A stretch of DNA of 9,981 nt from Frankiaceae bacterium (GTDB taxonomy: Bacteria; Actinomycetota; Actinomycetes; Mycobacteriales; SCTD01): contig CANKBT010000095.1 of the NCBI GenBank assembly GCA_947479995.1, positions 1-9,981 on the forward strand. Reading direction: 5' to 3'. Positions within the stretch are counted from its first letter, which is position 1, and each line of letters starts with the position of its first letter. Position numbers and translations under genes: made by a program. Positions 7,961 through 9,981 of the stretch are shown in pieces. The notes beneath the pieces are model-generated. The model did no database searches. It was not told where the DNA came from and saw nothing but the letters and a program-made list of their open reading frames with translations.

Positions 7961-8392
7961 GTGCCCCGTCCCGCGCTGCGCCCCTCCCCCGAGGTGCTGC
8001 GCTTCGCGGCGACCGGGCTCGCGGCGTACGCGACCGACCTGCTGGTGTTCAACGCGCTGCTGCTCGGCGCCGGCACCTCCTCGACGACGGCCAAGGTCGT
8101 CTCCAGCGTGGCGGCCATCGGCGTCGCCTTCGCCGGGAGCCGCTGGTACACCTGGCGCGACCGGCGCAGCGACGCGCCGTGGCGCGAGTACGCGCTGTTC
8201 TTCGTGCTGTCGGTCGTCGCCGCACTGCTCCAGCTCGGCTGCCTGGTGCTGTCGCACGACGTGCTCGGCCTGACCAGCGCGCTGGCCGACAACGTGTCGG
8301 CGAACGTCGTCGGCATGGCGCTCGCCACGGCGTTCCGCTTCGTCACCTTCCGCACGCTGGTCTTCCCCGAGCGCGACCCGGCGCCCGGGTGA
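7961..8392 (+). CDS. GtrA-family four-helix membrane protein
   Basis: This small integral membrane protein of 143 residues has four predicted helices (about 12-37, 43-65, 76-101 and 108-135), the size and layout of the GtrA family (PF04138). Family-like motifs are VLRFAATGLAAYATDLLVFN (12-31), FAGSRWYTWR (57-66, with Ser where Asn-Arg is common) and ATAFRFVTFRTLVF (122-135). Family members assist transfer or flipping of polyprenyl-linked sugars. In M. tuberculosis the GtrA-like Rv3789 is beside dprE1 and has been linked to DPA export and to the arabinosyltransferase AftA. Here the DPA genes are about 3 kb away on the opposite strand, so a role in DPA handling is an inference from context. GTG at 7961 is chosen because the first helix starts shortly after it and a leaderless -10 fits. 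Confidence 0.87.
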   Translation: MPRPALRPSPEVLRFAATGLAAYATDLLVFNALLLGAGTSSTTAKVVSSVAAIGVAFAGSRWYTWRDRRSDAPWREYALFFVLSVVAALLQLGCLVLSHDVLGLTSALADNVSANVVGMALATAFRFVTFRTLVFPERDPAPG

Positions 8393-8528
8393 CCGCCCCC
8401 GGATGACGGGTTCAAGCGCGACACGGGTCCGGTCGAGCACTTCGGCAGGGCAGACGTGGCGTCCATCACGCACCATGCACCCACGCCGACCGGAGCACCG
8501 GCCGGAGCACACGAGCGGAGCCCGTCGC
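8393..8528 (+). promoter_or_regulatory. 136-nt leader/promoter region of the metalloprotease gene
   Basis: No ORF or RNA gene is recognised here. It contains a direct repeat CCGGAGCAC (8490-8498 and 8502-8510), a GGAG ribosome site at 8517-8520 with an 8-nt spacer, and TTCAAG at 8411-8416 followed 15 nt later by GTCGA. The last two could be a FliA-like promoter, but this is weak. ACCGGAGCACCG at 8489-8500 also occurs at 5748-5759, just before the LGFP-repeat gene. Confidence 0.3.
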
Positions 8529-9981
8529 ATGCAGCAGTTCCCCCTCGCCCGGCGCGCCCTCGCCGCCGGCCTCACCGCGCTGCTCGCGGTGCCGCTCGCG
8601 GCCGCCGGCGCCCCGGCCGCGGCGCAGGACGCCGCACCCGGCGTCGTGCTGCTGCCGGGAAGCAAGGCCCCCGTGCGCCTCGACCCCGACGCGGTCGTCG
8701 AGGCCCCGACCGCCGGCGCCCCGGCGCCGCGCGCGTCGGTCCGGGCGCTGCCCGGCGGCGCCGTGCGCGTGGCCGGCGCGCAGTCGCAGTGGGAGGTCGT
8801 CTTCGAGAGCGACTTCCCGGCCGTCGCCCGCACCGCCTTCCAGCGCGCCGTCGCGCGCTGGGCCGCCGTGCTGCCGTCCTCGCAGGTCATCACCGTCAGC
8901 GCGCGCTGGCTGACGCTGCCCGAGGGCGGCGTGCCCGACCCGGGCCTGCTCGGCTCCGCGGGCCCCACCGACTTCGCCCTCAGCCCCGGCCGCGCCGTGC
9001 CCGTCGCACTGGCCGAGAAGCGGGCCGGTGCGCCGCTCAACGGCCCGGCCGACGCCGACATCGAGGCCGACTTCAACAGCGCCCAGCCGGCCTGGCACTA
9101 CGCCACGACCGCGCCGCCGCCCAACCTGGTCGACTTCGAGACGATCGCCCTGCACGAGCTCGCGCACGGCCTGGGCTTCATCGGCAGCGCCGGCCCCGAG
9201 GGCGGCCAGCTCACGCTCGGCCTCACCGACGGCCAGTCGCGCTACTACCTCGACTTCGACGAGCGCGTGGTGCGCTCGAGCGGCACGCGCGTGCGCTCGC
9301 TGCCCAACCCCGGCCCCGCGCTCACGAGCGCCCTGCAGTCGGGCGACCTGTTCTGGGACGGTGGCAACGCCGTCCGCGCCAACGGCGGCGTCCGCCCGAG
9401 GCTGTACGCCCCGAACCCCTTCGAGCCCGGCTCGTCGTTCGCGCACCTCGACGAGATGACCTACCGCGAGGGCACGCCCAACGCGCTCATGACGCCGTTC
9501 ATCGGCCGCGGCGAGCGCATCACGGCGCCCGGTCCGCTGGCCACGGCCATGCTCGACGACATCGGCTGGCTCGACGTCGGCTTCTGCGCGCGCAACTCCA
9601 ACCCGCCGGCGAGCCCGAACCCGGCGGCGGCGACGGGCTACTGGTCGCTGGCGCGCGGCGGCGGGCTGTTCACCAGCAACGCCGGCGCCCCGTTCTACGG
9701 CGCCCCCAGCCAGACCCGCCTGCCCATCCCGAGCGCCGCCATGACCAGCCGCCCCCAGGGCGACGGCTACTGGGTCGTCGGCCCCGGCGGCGCCGTCCAG
9801 AACTTCGGCGCCGCCCGCTGGTCCGGCGACGCCCGCGGCCTGCCCCTGGCCACCCCGGTCGTCAGCATCGTGGCCACCGCCAGCGGCAACGGCTACTGGC
9901 TGTTCACCGCCGACGGCGCCGTCTTCAGCTACGGCGACGCCCCCTTCTACGGCAGCCTGGGCAGCATCGGCGTGCGCACCA
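8529..9981 (+). CDS. Secreted HExxH metalloprotease with C-terminal GYW repeats, partial at right edge
   Basis: An open frame of 484 residues runs off the window with no stop. A signal peptide (Arg8-Arg9, hydrophobic 10-28) should be cut after Ala32 (APAAA then QD). Residues about 85-360 form a zinc protease domain with HELAHGLGF (His209, Glu210, His213, Gly216). The metzincin third His (expected at 219) is Gly, but FAHLDEMTY (His306) and the following ALMTP (Met321) look like a distant third ligand plus Met-turn, as in leishmanolysin-like enzymes. Residues 370 onward carry repeats beginning GYW at 370, 413 and 455, each ending in a FYG/WSG-like turn, of the type found as beta-propeller-like tails in actinobacterial secreted proteins. 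Start ATG 8529 has GGAG 8 nt upstream. Its GC skew and codon use match its neighbours. Substrate unknown. Confidence 0.87.
   Translation, partial: MQQFPLARRALAAGLTALLAVPLAAAGAPAAAQDAAPGVVLLPGSKAPVRLDPDAVVEAPTAGAPAPRASVRALPGGAVRVAGAQSQWEVVFESDFPAVARTAFQRAVARWAAVLPSSQVITVSARWLTLPEGGVPDPGLLGSAGPTDFALSPGRAVPVALAEKRAGAPLNGPADADIEADFNSAQPAWHYATTAPPPNLVDFETIALHELAHGLGFIGSAGPEGGQLTLGLTDGQSRYYLDFDERVVRSSGTRVRSLPNPGPALTSALQSGDLFWDGGNAVRANGGVRPRLYAPNPFEPGSSFAHLDEMTYREGTPNALMTPFIGRGERITAPGPLATAMLDDIGWLDVGFCARNSNPPASPNPAAATGYWSLARGGGLFTSNAGAPFYGAPSQTRLPIPSAAMTSRPQGDGYWVVGPGGAVQNFGAARWSGDARGLPLATPVVSIVATASGNGYWLFTADGAVFSYGDAPFYGSLGSIGVRT
9636..9981 (+). repeat. GYW-type repeats, about 42 residues each, continuing past the edge
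   Basis: Three units start at GYW (residues 370, 413, 455) with spacings of 43 and 42 residues. The pattern is GYW, small hydrophobic strand, GG/DGAV, F..(Y/F)G.A..(Y/W)(Y/S)G. The third unit (GYWLFTADGAVFSYGDAPFY) is closest to the usual actinobacterial consensus, and the first two are more diverged. More units are expected to the right. Confidence 0.75.

Noticed and set aside
8376..8390. Short hairpin ACCCGG/CCGGGT at the end of the gtrA-like gene
   Set aside because: Six-base arms overlapping the last codons and stop, with a 3-nt loop and no U-tract, are expected by chance at this GC content. Not called as a terminator.
9153..9185. Classic metzincin HExxHxxGxxH zinc site
   Set aside because: The third His is absent (Gly at that position), so a canonical matrixin label was not used.
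7916..9446. Minus-strand open frames opposite gtrA-like and metalloprotease genes
   Set aside because: They overlap clear coding sequence with signal peptide, HExxH and GtrA motifs, and show no motifs themselves.

Overview
This window comes from a very high-GC Actinomycetota genome. GC is well above 70%, with strong third-position GC, GTG starts, GTGA stop/start overlaps and a leaderless-looking start. The gene content is that of a cell-envelope region in an organism that makes polyprenyl-phosphoryl-arabinose. The genus cannot be fixed from the sequence. No mycolic-acid gene is present in the window.

Left part (1-4754, minus strand). One compact gene set reads right to left: ubiA (decaprenyl-phosphate phosphoribosyltransferase), dprE1 and dprE2 (the two-enzyme 2'-epimerase), gmd (GDP-mannose 4,6-dehydratase) and a second gmd-like gene cut by the left edge. 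The first three supply decaprenyl-phosphoryl-arabinose (DPA), the arabinose donor of cell-wall arabinan. The last two start GDP-6-deoxyhexose formation. Two of the junctions (ubiA/dprE1 and gmd/gmd-like) are 4-nt GTGA overlaps. DprE1 has Ala at the position of the benzothiazinone-target Cys387 of M. tuberculosis DprE1.

Middle (4755-5760). Upstream on the same strand is a small proline-rich lipoprotein gene with a DxDxDG-type motif. It is followed by a GC-rich hairpin that may separate it from ubiA. A 180-nt divergent intergenic region holds a plausible promoter for the lipoprotein and a perfect 13-bp inverted repeat just upstream of the rightward gene.

Right part (5761-9981, plus strand). 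There are three genes. The first is a secreted 722-residue protein with an M15/VanY-like zinc peptidase domain and ten tandem LGFP repeats. The second is a four-helix GtrA-family membrane protein, apparently leaderless. The third is a secreted HExxH metalloprotease ending in GYW-type repeats and cut by the right edge.

Taken together, the cytoplasmic and membrane enzymes make lipid-linked arabinose and nucleotide sugars, GtrA may help lipid-linked sugar export, and the secreted proteins are likely cell-wall-associated hydrolases. LGFP repeats have been proposed as cell-wall anchors, so an arabinan-bound peptidoglycan hydrolase next to arabinan biosynthesis is an attractive but untested reading. 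No rRNA, tRNA, CRISPR, insertion sequence or phage gene was recognised, and there is no gene-free stretch longer than 300 bases.
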